Source: Opitutus sp.
GTDB taxonomy: Bacteria; Verrucomicrobiota; Verrucomicrobiia; Opitutales; Opitutaceae
Assembly: GCA_009695305.1 (NCBI GenBank)
Contig: SIBG01000008.1
Location: forward strand, 1-64,000
Direction of reading: 5' to 3'
DNA: 64,000 nucleotides
The position numbers were made by a program, and so were the translations under genes. Numbering within the stretch: position 1 is the stretch's first letter; each line of letters begins with the position of its first letter. The notes beneath the pieces are model-generated. The model saw only the letters and a list, made by a program, of their open reading frames with translations, was not told the DNA's origin and made no database searches. Of the stretch, positions 44,201-53,370 are shown one piece after another.

Positions 44201-46984
44201 AACCCTTCGGAGCTCGCGGCCGCTGAAGACCCCGCGCCCTACCAGGCTCCCCTCAGCCTGTCTGCCGGCGACCTCACGATCTACGGCGCGCGCGAGAACA
44301 ATCTCAAAAATCTCTCGCTCTCCCTCCCTCACCGGCAACTCAACGTCGTCACTGGCGTCTCCGGCTCCGGCAAATCCACGCTCGCGTTCGACATCGTGTT
44401 TGCCGAGGGCCAGCGCCGCTTCATGGAGTCGATGTCGCCCTACGCGCGGCAATTCGTCGAACAACTCCCGCGCCCCGCCGTCGACCGTCTCACCGGCATC
44501 CCGCCGACCGTCGCCATCGAACAGCGCGTCACCCGCGGCTCGCGCAAATCCACCGTCGCCACCATCACCGAGGTCGCACAATACCTCCGCCTCCTCTACG
44601 CGCGCCTCGGCGTCCAGCATCACCCCGACACCGACCAGGCCGTCAAACCGCTTTCGCCCGGCGCGCTCAGGAAACTTCTCACCCGCGTCCTCGCCACCCC
44701 GAAGGCAAAACGCGCCAGGCATCTCTACCTTTGCGCCCCGCTCATCCGCGGCCGCAAGGGACACCACCAGCCCATCGCCACCTGGATCGCGAACCAGGGC
44801 TATCCCCTCCTCCGCGCCGACGGCAAAATCACGCGCGTCGATGCCTTCCAGAAACTCGATCGCTACAAGGAGCATGATGTTGAAGTGGTCGTGGCCGATC
44901 TGACCGACGCTGCGCAGCAAGACCCCAAGTGGCTGGATCGTCAGCTCGCCGTGGCCCTCCGCCTCGGCCAAGGCGCCTGCTTTCTGCTCACGCCCGCGGG
45001 AGAAATTCTTTCCTGGTTCTCTACCACGCGCACCGACGTCGAGACGGGTGAAAGTTTCCCCGAGCTCGATCCGAAGCATTTTTCGTTCAACTCTCCGCGC
45101 GGTTGGTGCCCGTCTTGTCGGGGCCACGGCCGGATCTTCCCGTGGATGCTCGTCCCCGATGATGACGAGGAAAACTCCGACCCGCTCGCGAAGCTCCGCG
45201 CCTTCGGCGTCGATTCCGCCGAGGACATCTCCGACGCCGGCACCCCGTGCCCTGAATGCCACGGCGCCCGCCTCAACCGCACCGCCCGGGCCGTCAAACT
45301 CCACTTCCGCAAAAAGCAGGCGCCGCTCTCGCTGCCCGCGCTGCTCGCGGCCACCCCCGCCCAGCTGCTCGCTCACCTCCACGCGCTCGACCTTGACGCC
45401 CGCGGCCAGCTCATCACGCAGGATATTGTCCCGCAAATCGCCGAGCGCCTGAAATTCCTCGATCACGTCGGCCTCGGCTACCTCTCGCTCGACCGCCCCA
45501 CGCAGACGCTCTCCGGCGGCGAAGCCCAGCGCATCCGGCTCGCCGCGCAACTCGGCACCAATCTGGCCGGCGTCCTCTACGTCCTCGACGAACCGAGCAT
45601 CGGCCTCCACGCCCGCGACAATGAACGCCTGATCGAAACCCTGCTCACGCTCCGCGACAAAGGTAACACCCTTCTGGTCGTCGAACACGACGAGGAACTG
45701 ATGGCGCGCGCCGACCAGATCATCGACCTGGGTCCCGCCGCCGGCATCCACGGTGGCGAACTGCTCGCCCAAGGCACGCCCGCCGAAATCAAGCGCAACG
45801 CCCAATCCCTCACCGGCCTCTTCCTCGCCAAGGGTCTCGTGCATCCGCTCCGTGGCGAATATCGCCCCATCGACCACCAAAACGCAAAAATCAAAAAGTC
45901 CCCTTGGCTGGAACTGCGCGACGTCCAATTCCGAAATCTCAAGAACTTCGACCTGCGCCTCCCTCTCGGCCGCCTCATCATGGTCGCCGGTCCCAGTGGC
46001 GCCGGCAAATCCACGCTGTTTCGCGACGTCCTCTACCCCGCCGTTACGCACGCGATCAAAACACGAAAGCCGAAACTCACCGGCCGCGACTTCGTCCGCG
46101 CCACTGCCTTTGCCTCCGCTTCTGATCCTTCGCCATTGCCGTTTGCGGAGCTGCGCGGCACCAGCGGCTTCCGCTCCGTCATCGAGGTGGACCAGTCCCC
46201 CATCGGCAAAACTCCGCGCTCCACCCCCGCCACCTACCTCGGGATCTTCGACCTCATCCGGCAGTTCTTCGCGTCCCTGCCTGAGTCAAAAATCCGTGGC
46301 TACGCCGCCGGCCGTTTCTCGTTTAACACCGCCGGCGGTCGTTGCCCCACCTGTGAAGGTGCCGGCCGCATCCGTCTGGAAATGGCGTTCATGCCCGATA
46401 CCTACCTCCCGTGTGACGACTGCCGCGGCCTCCGCTACGGCTCGGATCTCGCCGACCTCACGTGGAAAAGCAAAACGATCGGTCAGGTCCTCCAGCTCAC
46501 GTTCGAGGAAGCCGCCGCGTTTTTCGATTTCCACTCGCAGCTCTCCCAAGTCTGCCGGCTCATGATCGACTGCGGCCTCGGCTACCTCACGCTCGGCCAG
46601 AGCTCCCCTTCACTCTCCGGCGGGGAAGCGCAACGCCTCAAGCTCGTCACCGAACTTTCGCACGGTCTCGCCACCTATCGCGAACGCAGCCGTGGCACCC
46701 TGCCCCGCAATCTCTACCTCCTCGAGGAACCGACCATTGGCCTGCACTTGAGCGACTGCGAAAAACTCATCCGCGTCCTCCACTCGCTCGTCGATCAGGG
46801 CCATACCGTCGTCGTGATCGAGCACCACCTCGACCTGCTCGCCGAGGCGGACTACATCGTCGAGCTCGGTCCGGTCGGCGGTCCGGCGGGTGGCGAATTA
46901 CTCTATCAGGGCGAACTCGCCGGCCTGCTCAAGGTGAAGGGCAGTCCCACCGCGCCCTACCTGCGCGCGCGGCTAAAAAAATAA
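41267..46984 (+). CDS. uvrA: Tandem double-length excinuclease UvrA
   Basis: UvrA recognises DNA damage for UvrB loading in nucleotide excision repair. This 1905-residue protein is two UvrAs fused head to tail, as known in Chlamydiae. Four ABC ATPase modules appear with Walker A at about residues 38 (GLSGAGKSS), 657 (GVSGSGKST), 1030 (GVSGSGKST) and 1574 (GPSGAGKST), each with an LSGGE signature (about 495, 847, 1415, 1783). Zinc modules CPKC...CPAC, CEHC...CPVC, CPSC...CPEC and CPTC...CDDC are intact. In the last module the Walker B reads LYLLEEPTIGLH, with Glu in place of the usual Asp. Two heptamer repeats lie in frame. GTG 41267 is a likely start; the tracked one adds a spurious Pro/Arg leader. 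Confidence 0.93.
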   Translation: MVKKTPAPECIRLRGVRQNNLKGFDLDVPLGRYLVVTGLSGAGKSSLVFDTLHAEGQRRYVETFSAYTRQFLDLLDKPKVDSIENIRPSIAIEQTNTVKTSRSTVGTMTELTDFFKVWFSHVAECFDPVTGEKVEDDTPQSIWTKTSSAHAGRTLLVGFKITKPANLTWPEILPNLKNQGYVRLLAENALFKLDDVLAAPAQIANLKTHIFVIQDRLAITAANQSRFLEATETALHFGQGQVHCFTADTLGPAGHFSRGLHSPKSGRTFRAASPALFSFNSPLGACPKCRGFGRVIDIDYRLALPDQSRSINDGAIKCWESEIYGESKKDLLVFTRKRKIPTHVPFASLTPEQQAYIIDGEPGYGEENGKPWPKYWYGLKGFFRWLEKNTYKMHVRVFLARYRAYNPCPACGGQRLQPEALCWKWQNRTLPDLYQLPVSDLLTLLGKCHPGGDASFAAPATHSASLAYDSILTRLRYLEQVGLAYLTLDRQSKTLSGGEVQRVNLTSCLGTSLVDTLFVLDEPSVGLHSRDIDRLIAIIRSLTDTGNTVVVVEHDEAMIRAADHVIEVGPEPGSRGGHIVFQGTVPALRASPASITGAYFSGRQSIESPSRRRPVGHWSLDLGHSQRTPWLHFHHVTKHNLRHLDVSLPLGRLVCLSGVSGSGKSTLLDHVIYQGLLAKRLQLTEDPAVIESIQCDIEFSDLVLVDQSPLSRTPRSNPALYTEAWELIRELYAATPAAQAAGFSPSSFSFNSGDGRCEHCLGLGYERVEMQFLSDVFVPCPVCESRRFKPEVLAIQWSGRSIADLLATSVTDALALFTAQAEIHRRLASLDSVGLGYLTLGQPLNTLSGGESQRLKLVRYLGPFTGDSAVPPPASHSPPPAGALLLLDEPTTGLHRHDVKRLLAVLHALVDRGHSVVVIEHNLDVLKSADWLLEIGPDAGAKGGRIVAAGPPEFVATAATATSPFLCAALSTCNLIGYNPSELAAAEDPAPYQAPLSLSAGDLTIYGARENNLKNLSLSLPHRQLNVVTGVSGSGKSTLAFDIVFAEGQRRFMESMSPYARQFVEQLPRPAVDRLTGIPPTVAIEQRVTRGSRKSTVATITEVAQYLRLLYARLGVQHHPDTDQAVKPLSPGALRKLLTRVLATPKAKRARHLYLCAPLIRGRKGHHQPIATWIANQGYPLLRADGKITRVDAFQKLDRYKEHDVEVVVADLTDAAQQDPKWLDRQLAVALRLGQGACFLLTPAGEILSWFSTTRTDVETGESFPELDPKHFSFNSPRGWCPSCRGHGRIFPWMLVPDDDEENSDPLAKLRAFGVDSAEDISDAGTPCPECHGARLNRTARAVKLHFRKKQAPLSLPALLAATPAQLLAHLHALDLDARGQLITQDIVPQIAERLKFLDHVGLGYLSLDRPTQTLSGGEAQRIRLAAQLGTNLAGVLYVLDEPSIGLHARDNERLIETLLTLRDKGNTLLVVEHDEELMARADQIIDLGPAAGIHGGELLAQGTPAEIKRNAQSLTGLFLAKGLVHPLRGEYRPIDHQNAKIKKSPWLELRDVQFRNLKNFDLRLPLGRLIMVAGPSGAGKSTLFRDVLYPAVTHAIKTRKPKLTGRDFVRATAFASASDPSPLPFAELRGTSGFRSVIEVDQSPIGKTPRSTPATYLGIFDLIRQFFASLPESKIRGYAAGRFSFNTAGGRCPTCEGAGRIRLEMAFMPDTYLPCDDCRGLRYGSDLADLTWKSKTIGQVLQLTFEEAAAFFDFHSQLSQVCRLMIDCGLGYLTLGQSSPSLSGGEAQRLKLVTELSHGLATYRERSRGTLPRNLYLLEEPTIGLHLSDCEKLIRVLHSLVDQGHTVVVIEHHLDLLAEADYIVELGPVGGPAGGELLYQGELAGLLKVKGSPTAPYLRARLKK
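43111..43138. repeat. TGGTCAT heptamer repeat inside uvrA
   Basis: Four head-to-tail heptamers (TGGTCAT, TGGTCAT, TGGACCT, TGGTCAT) encode part of VGHWSLDLGHS in the linker between the first two ATPase modules. This sequence has no counterpart in normal UvrA. The 28-bp array keeps frame here, but a change of one copy would not. Confidence 0.8.
43873..43907. repeat. CTCCCGC heptamer repeat inside uvrA
   Basis: Five degenerate heptamers (GTCCCGC, CTCCCGC, CTCCCAC, TCTCCTC, CTCCCGC) encode VPPPASHSPPPA between the signature and Walker B of the second ATPase module. This Pro/Ser loop is an unusual insertion at that point. Confidence 0.7.
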
Positions 46985-47017
46985 TTCCTCTCCGAATCTT
47001 GGGCACGCCCACTGCGC

Positions 47018-47458
47018 CTATTTCGCTTTCGCGGCGGCCACCACACTCGCGTCGTGCGCCTTCGCGGCGTCCTGCACCACCTTGACCAGCTCGGCCAGCG
47101 CGACCGGCTTGAGCAGGTAGCGGAACAGCGCCGCCTCGTTCACGCTGCGCAGCAGCATTTCCGGTTTCATGTAGCCCGTCACCAGCACCCGCTGCATGTG
47201 GGGAAACTCCTCGCACGCGCGCACCAGAAAATTCATGCCATTGCCGCCCGGCATCAGGTGGTCGGCCACGACAACCTTGAACGCCTTTTTCTGGAGGATA
47301 AAATCCGCTTCGCGCGCCGTCGTCGCCGTCGTGACTTCAAACGCCGCCGTCAGCGCCGCGGAAAACACATCAAGCAGGGGTTTCTCATCATCGACGAGCA
47401 GCACGGCAGCCTTGACGGAACGGTCGGCGCTGGCGGGGATCGGGTTGGTGGCTGACAT
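47018..47458 (-). CDS. Single-domain response regulator
   Basis: A lone receiver domain of 146 residues. Acidic residues in VLLVDDEKP, the phospho-accepting aspartate in VVVADHLMPGG, the threonine in VLVTGYM and the lysine in LLKPV are all present, so phosphotransfer should be possible. No output domain or neighbouring kinase is seen. The C-terminus is Ala/Lys-rich. ATG 47458 is used. It is convergent with uvrA. Confidence 0.88.
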   Translation of the reverse strand: MSATNPIPASADRSVKAAVLLVDDEKPLLDVFSAALTAAFEVTTATTAREADFILQKKAFKVVVADHLMPGGNGMNFLVRACEEFPHMQRVLVTGYMKPEMLLRSVNEAALFRYLLKPVALAELVKVVQDAAKAHDASVVAAAKAK

Positions 47459-47585
47459 CAAGGGGCCATGGTGTTTCTTGCGGCGGGCTTGGCAAATCCA
47501 AATCTCTGCGCCCGTCTAAGGGTCATTCCCATGGCTTTTGGTTTGCCACTTTTCGGTCGCGACCGTTCCGTAGCGTCTCTTCGCG

Positions 47586-48611
47586 ATGGAAACCTACGAT
47601 TTGCACGCCGCCATCCGCTCCGGTTCGCTGGCCAAGGTTCCGCCGTCGGCCCTCTCCGCCGACTTGCTCACGGCCCGCAACGCCGCGGGCAACACCCCCC
47701 TCCACCTCGCCGCCAAGACCGGACTGCTGCGCGAACTGCCCGCCGCCCTGCTCACGGACGATACCATCGCCGTGAAGAATGACGCCGGTTACACGCCCCT
47801 GCATCACGCCGCACTCGGCGGCCATCTCGATCAAGTGCCACCCGCCCGGCTCACCCTCGAGGCCCTTTCCGCCCGCAGCAACGCCGGCTACTCCGGGTTC
47901 CACCTCGCGGCCGCCCAAGGCCATCTCGGCCAGATTCCCGCCGCCCTGCTCACCGCCGACATCGTCCTGCGCCAGACCGACGTCGGCAACACGCTGCTGC
48001 ACGAGGCGGCGGAGAACGGCACCCTCGGGGTCATTCCCGCCGTGTTCCTCACCGGCGAAAACCTCACGCTCAAAAACATCGGCGGCGAAACCGTGCTCCA
48101 CGTCGCCGCGTTCAACGGCCACCTCGATCAGATCCCACCCACGCTGCTCACGGCCGCCGCCCTCCGCGATGTCACCAGCGCTGGTGACACCGTTTTTCAC
48201 GCCGCTGCGATCTCGGGCCACCTCGAGCAAATCCCCGCCCAGTTCCTCACGCACGACAATCTCGTCCTCGCGAGCAAGACCGGCTTCACCGCCATTCACG
48301 CCGCCGCCGAGAGCGGGCAGTTCGACAAGATTCCCCGCGCGTCGCTCACGCCGGATCTGTTGCTCACCCGCAATGACAACGGTGACACTCCACTCCACGC
48401 CGCCGCCTTTGAAGGCCATCTCAACCAGCTATCTGACGACCTGCTGACGCCCGACCACGTCGCGACTCGCAATTACGACGGCCTGTCGGTCGCGCGGACT
48501 GCGGCCGATCGCGGCTATCTCAATCAGATTCCCGCCAACGCCCGGCCGAAGACGATGACTCCCTTCCGCCGCTTCCTGCACAATATCGGCCGCGCGAAAG
48601 CGCCGTTCTGA
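47586..48611 (+). CDS. Ankyrin-type repeat protein with LLT motif
   Basis: The 341-residue protein consists almost entirely of about eight repeats of ~33 residues. A typical unit reads NAGNTPLHLAAKTGLLRELP followed by AALLTDDTIAVK. The TPLHxAAxxGHL half is ankyrin-like; the other half, with QIPxxLLTxDxL, departs from the usual ankyrin loop. Repeats are nearly equal in length, giving a rod-like protein-binding surface. There is no signal peptide, so it is cytoplasmic. A basic tail (FRRFLHNIGRAKAPF) ends the protein. Partners are unknown. Independent gene between a response regulator and eno. Confidence 0.85.
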   Translation: METYDLHAAIRSGSLAKVPPSALSADLLTARNAAGNTPLHLAAKTGLLRELPAALLTDDTIAVKNDAGYTPLHHAALGGHLDQVPPARLTLEALSARSNAGYSGFHLAAAQGHLGQIPAALLTADIVLRQTDVGNTLLHEAAENGTLGVIPAVFLTGENLTLKNIGGETVLHVAAFNGHLDQIPPTLLTAAALRDVTSAGDTVFHAAAISGHLEQIPAQFLTHDNLVLASKTGFTAIHAAAESGQFDKIPRASLTPDLLLTRNDNGDTPLHAAAFEGHLNQLSDDLLTPDHVATRNYDGLSVARTAADRGYLNQIPANARPKTMTPFRRFLHNIGRAKAPF

Positions 48612-48646
48612 GCAGCGCTTGACCCGCCTGGAAACCGAAGTCTTAG

Positions 48647-50041
<1,395 letters not shown>

Positions 50042-50067
50042 GGCCGGATTTATCCCGCGATTTCATC

Positions 50068-50098
50068 AAGGCCGGGCTGCTCGCCCGGCCTTTTTTTT
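50068..50098 (+). terminator. Intrinsic terminator after eno
   Basis: AGGCCGGGC and GCCCGGCCT form a perfect 9-bp stem with a 5-base loop, followed by eight T residues, 27 bp after the eno stop. Confidence 0.92.
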
Positions 50099-50156
50099 AT
50101 CCACCGCCAATCCCCTCGACTCCGCCTCCCCGCGCCTTACACTTCGCCTCAGCACG

Positions 50157-50792
50157 ATGAAAGCGCTCCTTCTCCGCACCGCCTTGGTCTCCGCTTCACT
50201 GGCCGCCAGCGTGTTCGCCGCCGACGAAACGACCACCAGCGCGCGCATGAAGGAAATCCTGAAAGCCCAGCTCGCCGCGGACGCCAAAAATCAGTCCGCC
50301 AAGCCAGCGCCCACGGCGCCGGTTACCGCCGCCAAACCCGAAGTTCCCGCCGAGCCAGCGGCACCGACCTCCGCGCCGGCCACCGCTCCAACGAAAAAAG
50401 CCGCCGCCGCGGCGAGTGTTACAGCGGCTCAAAAGCAAGCGCCCACGGTTCTCCCCAAGGTTGAGGTGAGGAAAGACCGCGTCACCGTCCTCGACCATCA
50501 GTTGCAGGAGCAGGAAAAGGAAATCGCGCGCGAACAGAAGAACACCAAGCCCACCGAATTGGATAAGGCACTCAACGGCTCCAAGGTCTCCACCACCCTC
50601 TCCGCGCTGGGCGGTGATTCAGCCCAGCATCGGGCCACCATCGCCAAGGAACGGGTCAGCCTGATGGAAGATGAGAAGGATCTCATCGAAGCCATCGCCC
50701 ACGCCAGAACGAAGGAGGAGAAGCAGAAGCTCCAAAAGGAACTCGACGAGCTCAAAGCAATGCGCCGCGACTTGGAGAAGTCGCTCCGCTAG
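50157..50792 (+). CDS. Exported Ala/Pro-rich coiled-coil protein
   Basis: I recognise no family. The 211-residue protein starts with a signal peptide (LLLRTALVSASLAASVFAAD). A low-complexity Ala/Pro/Thr/Lys linker (residues ~45-95, e.g. TAPTKKAAAAASVTAAQKQ) follows. The C-terminal half is highly charged with heptad-like helices (EQEKEIAREQKNTKPTELDK, then EEKQKLQKELDELKAMRRDL), so a coiled coil is likely. It may be a periplasmic structural or spacer protein. It follows the eno terminator and is convergent with a response regulator gene. Confidence 0.65.
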   Translation: MKALLLRTALVSASLAASVFAADETTTSARMKEILKAQLAADAKNQSAKPAPTAPVTAAKPEVPAEPAAPTSAPATAPTKKAAAAASVTAAQKQAPTVLPKVEVRKDRVTVLDHQLQEQEKEIAREQKNTKPTELDKALNGSKVSTTLSALGGDSAQHRATIAKERVSLMEDEKDLIEAIAHARTKEEKQKLQKELDELKAMRRDLEKSLR

Positions 50793-50805
50793 TCTCCGTA
50801 ACTTT

Positions 50806-51252
50806 TCACGCCGCTACGTTGGTCGCCTGGTCGTTTCTTACCAGACGATCCAGCGCCTCGGCGATCGCTGCGCGGACTTGCTCCCGCGGCACGTGCTTCA
50901 GCACGTGACCCAACGCGCCGAGTCGCGTAAAACGATTTACCGTCTCCGTGCAGTCCTGCGCCACTAGCACCGTCACAGCCGCAGCTGGATCCAGCTGCCT
51001 GATCCGCCGCAGGACGTCGTCGCCGGCCATCGCCGGCATGCTCACGTCCAGCAGCACGAAGTCGGGACGGTGCCCGTGATAGAGTTCGACGGCCCGCTCA
51101 CCATCTGAGGCCTCCCGCACCGCCGTCACGCCAAGCGTCCCGAGCAACATCCGGAGATATGACCGAACGTGCCGCTCATCAGCAACGATGAGCGCCGTGG
51201 GTGCCCCGCCTGCCCACGCAGGTGAAGTGGTCCAGGACCGAGTGGATTGCAT
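50806..51252 (-). CDS. Single-domain response regulator, degenerate acidic pair
   Basis: A receiver domain of 148 residues. The phospho-accepting aspartate lies in FVLLDVSMPAMAGD and the lysine in HVLKHVP. The N-terminal acidic motif reads IVADERH instead of the usual DD, and the segment after beta4 (VLVAQDCTE) lacks the usual Thr/Ser-Ala. Phosphorylation may be altered. No output domain is present. The first 20 residues (WTTSPAWAGGAPTA) may not be part of the fold. It lies 57 bp upstream of the methyltransferase gene on the same strand... that is, it follows it in transcription order. Confidence 0.8.
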   Translation of the reverse strand: MQSTRSWTTSPAWAGGAPTALIVADERHVRSYLRMLLGTLGVTAVREASDGERAVELYHGHRPDFVLLDVSMPAMAGDDVLRRIRQLDPAAAVTVLVAQDCTETVNRFTRLGALGHVLKHVPREQVRAAIAEALDRLVRNDQATNVAA

Positions 51253-51308
51253 GCCTGACCATCGGCACGAATCGCCACGGGCTTAATGCCCGGCTCAATT
51301 CATCGCCG

Positions 51309-52535
51309 TCACTCCGCCCGCACAATGTAGCCGCGCAGGTATTCGCTCTCGGCCATCGTCGCGAGCACCGGGTGATCGGGCGGCTGGTGGCACCATTCCA
51401 GCACGCGCAGCCGGCGCTTCGCGTCAGTCGCGGCCGCCGCCAGAACACCTCGCAGCTCCGCATCCTGCATGTGGTGCGAACACGAGTAAGTCGCCAGCAC
51501 TCCCCCCGGCGCGAGCTGCTGGAGCGCGCGCAGGTTGATGTCCTTATAGCCCCGCAGCGCGCCCTCGAGCGCACTCTTCGATTTCGCGAACGGCGGGGGA
51601 TCGAGGATGATCACGTCCCACCGCGGCTCGGTGGCGCGCGCCGGGTCGTTCAGCCAGTCGAACACATTCGCTCCGGAGAATTTCGCCGTCACGCCGTTGC
51701 GTTCCGCATTGCGTCGCGCGGCCGCGATCGCGTCCTCCGCGCTGTCGAGCCCCAGCACCTCGGTCGCGCCGGCCTTCGCCGCATGGAGCGCGAACGCCCC
51801 CTGGTTGCAGAACGCATCGAGCACGCGGCGGCCCGCGCAATATTTCGCCACCGCCGCATGCTGCGCGCGCTGGTCGAGGTAAAATCCCGTTTTCTGCCCG
51901 CCCTGCAAATCAAGCCAGTAGTCGAATCCATCAATCCGCAGCCAGCGCGGCTCCCACGTTTTTCCCGAGCGCGTGTGCACTTCGAACGGCAGGCCCTCGA
52001 GCCGGCGGATCGGCGCGTCGTTACGAAAGATGATCTCCCCCGGCTGCACTGCCTCCGCCAGCAAGTCGCTGATCAGCGCCGTCCGCTTTTCCATCGCGGC
52101 GGTTTGAATCTGCACCACCAGCGTGTCGCCAAACTGATCAACCACCACGCCGGGCAAATCGTCCGACTCGCTCCAAACCAGCCGGCGGATCTCCACCGTG
52201 TCGGGGCGCAAACTTGCGGCGCCCTCCGTGGCCACCGCCCCAGGGCGCAGCAAGCCTGCGCCCCGCCGCGCCACCGCCCGGCTGATCGCTCCCCGCAGCC
52301 ACGCCGCGTCCAGCACCACGCGATCGCGGCTCAATCGCCGCCAGATGATCTGCGATTTCGAATTGTAGATGCCGCTGCCGATGAACCGCCCCGTGCGATC
52401 CCGGCACTCGACCACCTCGCCATCGTGCTCCGGCGGCAGCAGCGTCTCGACTTCGTTCGCAAACACCCACGGGTGCCCGCTGAGCACACGCGGCTTGGCG
52501 TTGGGTTTGAGCTTGAGCGCAGGTTGTTCGGCCAC
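51309..52535 (-). CDS. Class I rRNA large-subunit methyltransferase (RlmI-like) with in-frame repeat
   Basis: This SAM-dependent cytosine-C5 rRNA methyltransferase family protein (408 residues from GTG 52535) has a PUA domain (ALKLKPNAKPRVLSGHPWVF), the middle domain (LVWSESDDLPGVVVDQFGD), and the Rossmann domain with VLDAFCNQGAFALHAAKAG and ILDPPPFAKSKS. C-terminal TYSCSHHM is typical. Residues 91-112 (RGAGLLRPGAVATEGAASLR plus PD) are encoded by a 64-bp palindromic repeat and are extra relative to normal members. The frame is preserved. The upstream part of the tracked ORF overlaps small ORF 52589-52708 and is not used. Confidence 0.86.
   Translation of the reverse strand: MAEQPALKLKPNAKPRVLSGHPWVFANEVETLLPPEHDGEVVECRDRTGRFIGSGIYNSKSQIIWRRLSRDRVVLDAAWLRGAISRAVARRGAGLLRPGAVATEGAASLRPDTVEIRRLVWSESDDLPGVVVDQFGDTLVVQIQTAAMEKRTALISDLLAEAVQPGEIIFRNDAPIRRLEGLPFEVHTRSGKTWEPRWLRIDGFDYWLDLQGGQKTGFYLDQRAQHAAVAKYCAGRRVLDAFCNQGAFALHAAKAGATEVLGLDSAEDAIAAARRNAERNGVTAKFSGANVFDWLNDPARATEPRWDVIILDPPPFAKSKSALEGALRGYKDINLRALQQLAPGGVLATYSCSHHMQDAELRGVLAAAATDAKRRLRVLEWCHQPPDHPVLATMAESEYLRGYIVRAE
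52202..52265. repeat. Palindromic repeat inside rRNA methyltransferase gene
   Basis: Arms CGGGGCGCAAACTTGCGGCG (from 52202) and, in reverse complement, CGGGGCGCAGGCTTGCTGCG (from 52265) match at about 20 of 23 positions around an 18-base centre. The element begins in codon phase on the coding strand and leaves the frame open. Confidence 0.82.
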
Positions 52536-52588
52536 CCCGCCACGCTTGCGGGTTTGCGGCGCGTCGCGACGAAATAATTTACGACCGC

Positions 52589-52708
52589 TTACGCTTCTCC
52601 GACCCGCGCCTGCGGCCGATCGCTGGCGCACGCCCGCCGTAGCGCGACGATTATTCCGCAGAAACACGCCGTATGAACCAAAACCGCCAGCCAAAGAATT
52701 TCTTTCAT
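52589..52708 (-). CDS. 39-residue membrane peptide
   Basis: From ATG 52708 the ORF encodes MKEILWLAVLVHTACFCGII, a single transmembrane helix, then a positively charged tail (VALRRACASDRPQARVGEA). It is the second of two similar tiny ORFs in tandem on the minus strand, 47 bp apart, and lies 53 bp upstream of the methyltransferase. No family is recognised. Its plausibility rests on the clean hydrophobic helix, positive tail and the paired arrangement. Confidence 0.45.
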   Translation of the reverse strand: MKEILWLAVLVHTACFCGIIVALRRACASDRPQARVGEA

Positions 52709-52755
52709 GACAAAATTATCGGCCCATTGTGGCGCCAGCTTTAGCGCCGCGCGGA

Positions 52756-52875
52756 CTACTGGTCGTCGTCCGGCCCGTCTTGCTCGCAGCCCGCCCGCGG
52801 CCTTGTCATGGCCGTGACGAAGCCAAACGCCAGCAACAGCACAAGGTAGACGACCACGGAGAGGATTGCCTTCAT
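52756..52875 (-). CDS. 39-residue membrane peptide, tandem with the next
   Basis: From ATG 52875 the ORF encodes MKAILSVVVYLVLLLAFGFV, a single transmembrane helix, then a short polar tail ending in acidic residues (GPDDDQ). It has the same layout and starting residues (MKxIL) as the following 39-residue peptide. It diverges from the DUF3052 gene 37 bp away. Function is unknown. Confidence 0.45.
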   Translation of the reverse strand: MKAILSVVVYLVLLLAFGFVTAMTRPRAGCEQDGPDDDQ

Positions 52876-52912
52876 CCCCAAGAAATCGGCTCATTCCGTA
52901 GAATCTTAACCC

Positions 52913-53326
52913 ATGCCCGCCTATTCTTCCACCCCGTTACCCCGGAAACTCGGCCTCAAAGACGGCACCCGCTACCTGCTCATCGACGCCCCGCCGGGCT
53001 TTGATCGCGAGCTCGCCCCGCTGCCGCCGACCGCCGTCGCCGTTCCGCCCCGTGCGACCGAGGCCGACCTCATCGTCTTCTTCGCCGCCAGCCTCAAGCC
53101 GCTCACCGCCCACCTGCCTACGCTGATCAGGAAACTTCCGGCCGCCGGCGCGCTCTGGATCGCGTGGCCAAAACTCGCGAGCGGCGTCATCACCGACCTC
53201 CGCGAAAACGTCGTGCGCGCCACCCTCCTCGCCACGGGCCTGGTCGACATCAAGGTCTGCTCCGTCAACGACACCTACTCTGGCCTGAAATTCGTCCGGC
53301 GGCTGAAGGATCGGCCGAAGAAATAG
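52913..53326 (+). CDS. DUF3052 family protein
   Basis: The 137-residue protein matches the DUF3052 family: STPLPRKLGLKDGTRYLLID, then LIVFFAASLKPLTAHLPTL and the signature WIAWPKLASGVITDLRENVVR, ending DIKVCSVNDTYSGLKFVRR. The LWIAWPK.. and TWSGLKF-like ends are typical. No enzymatic role is established. It lies 44 bp upstream of prfC on the same strand. Confidence 0.85.
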   Translation: MPAYSSTPLPRKLGLKDGTRYLLIDAPPGFDRELAPLPPTAVAVPPRATEADLIVFFAASLKPLTAHLPTLIRKLPAAGALWIAWPKLASGVITDLRENVVRATLLATGLVDIKVCSVNDTYSGLKFVRRLKDRPKK

Positions 53327-53370
53327 TCTTCCCCTCGGCGCCGCGGCCCTGTTGCCTGCCCGATTCCGTC

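Noticed and set aside
44189-46051. 620-codon open frame on the minus strand
   Set aside because: It is antisense to the third and fourth ATPase modules of uvrA and reads as a low-complexity Gly/Glu/Val shadow.
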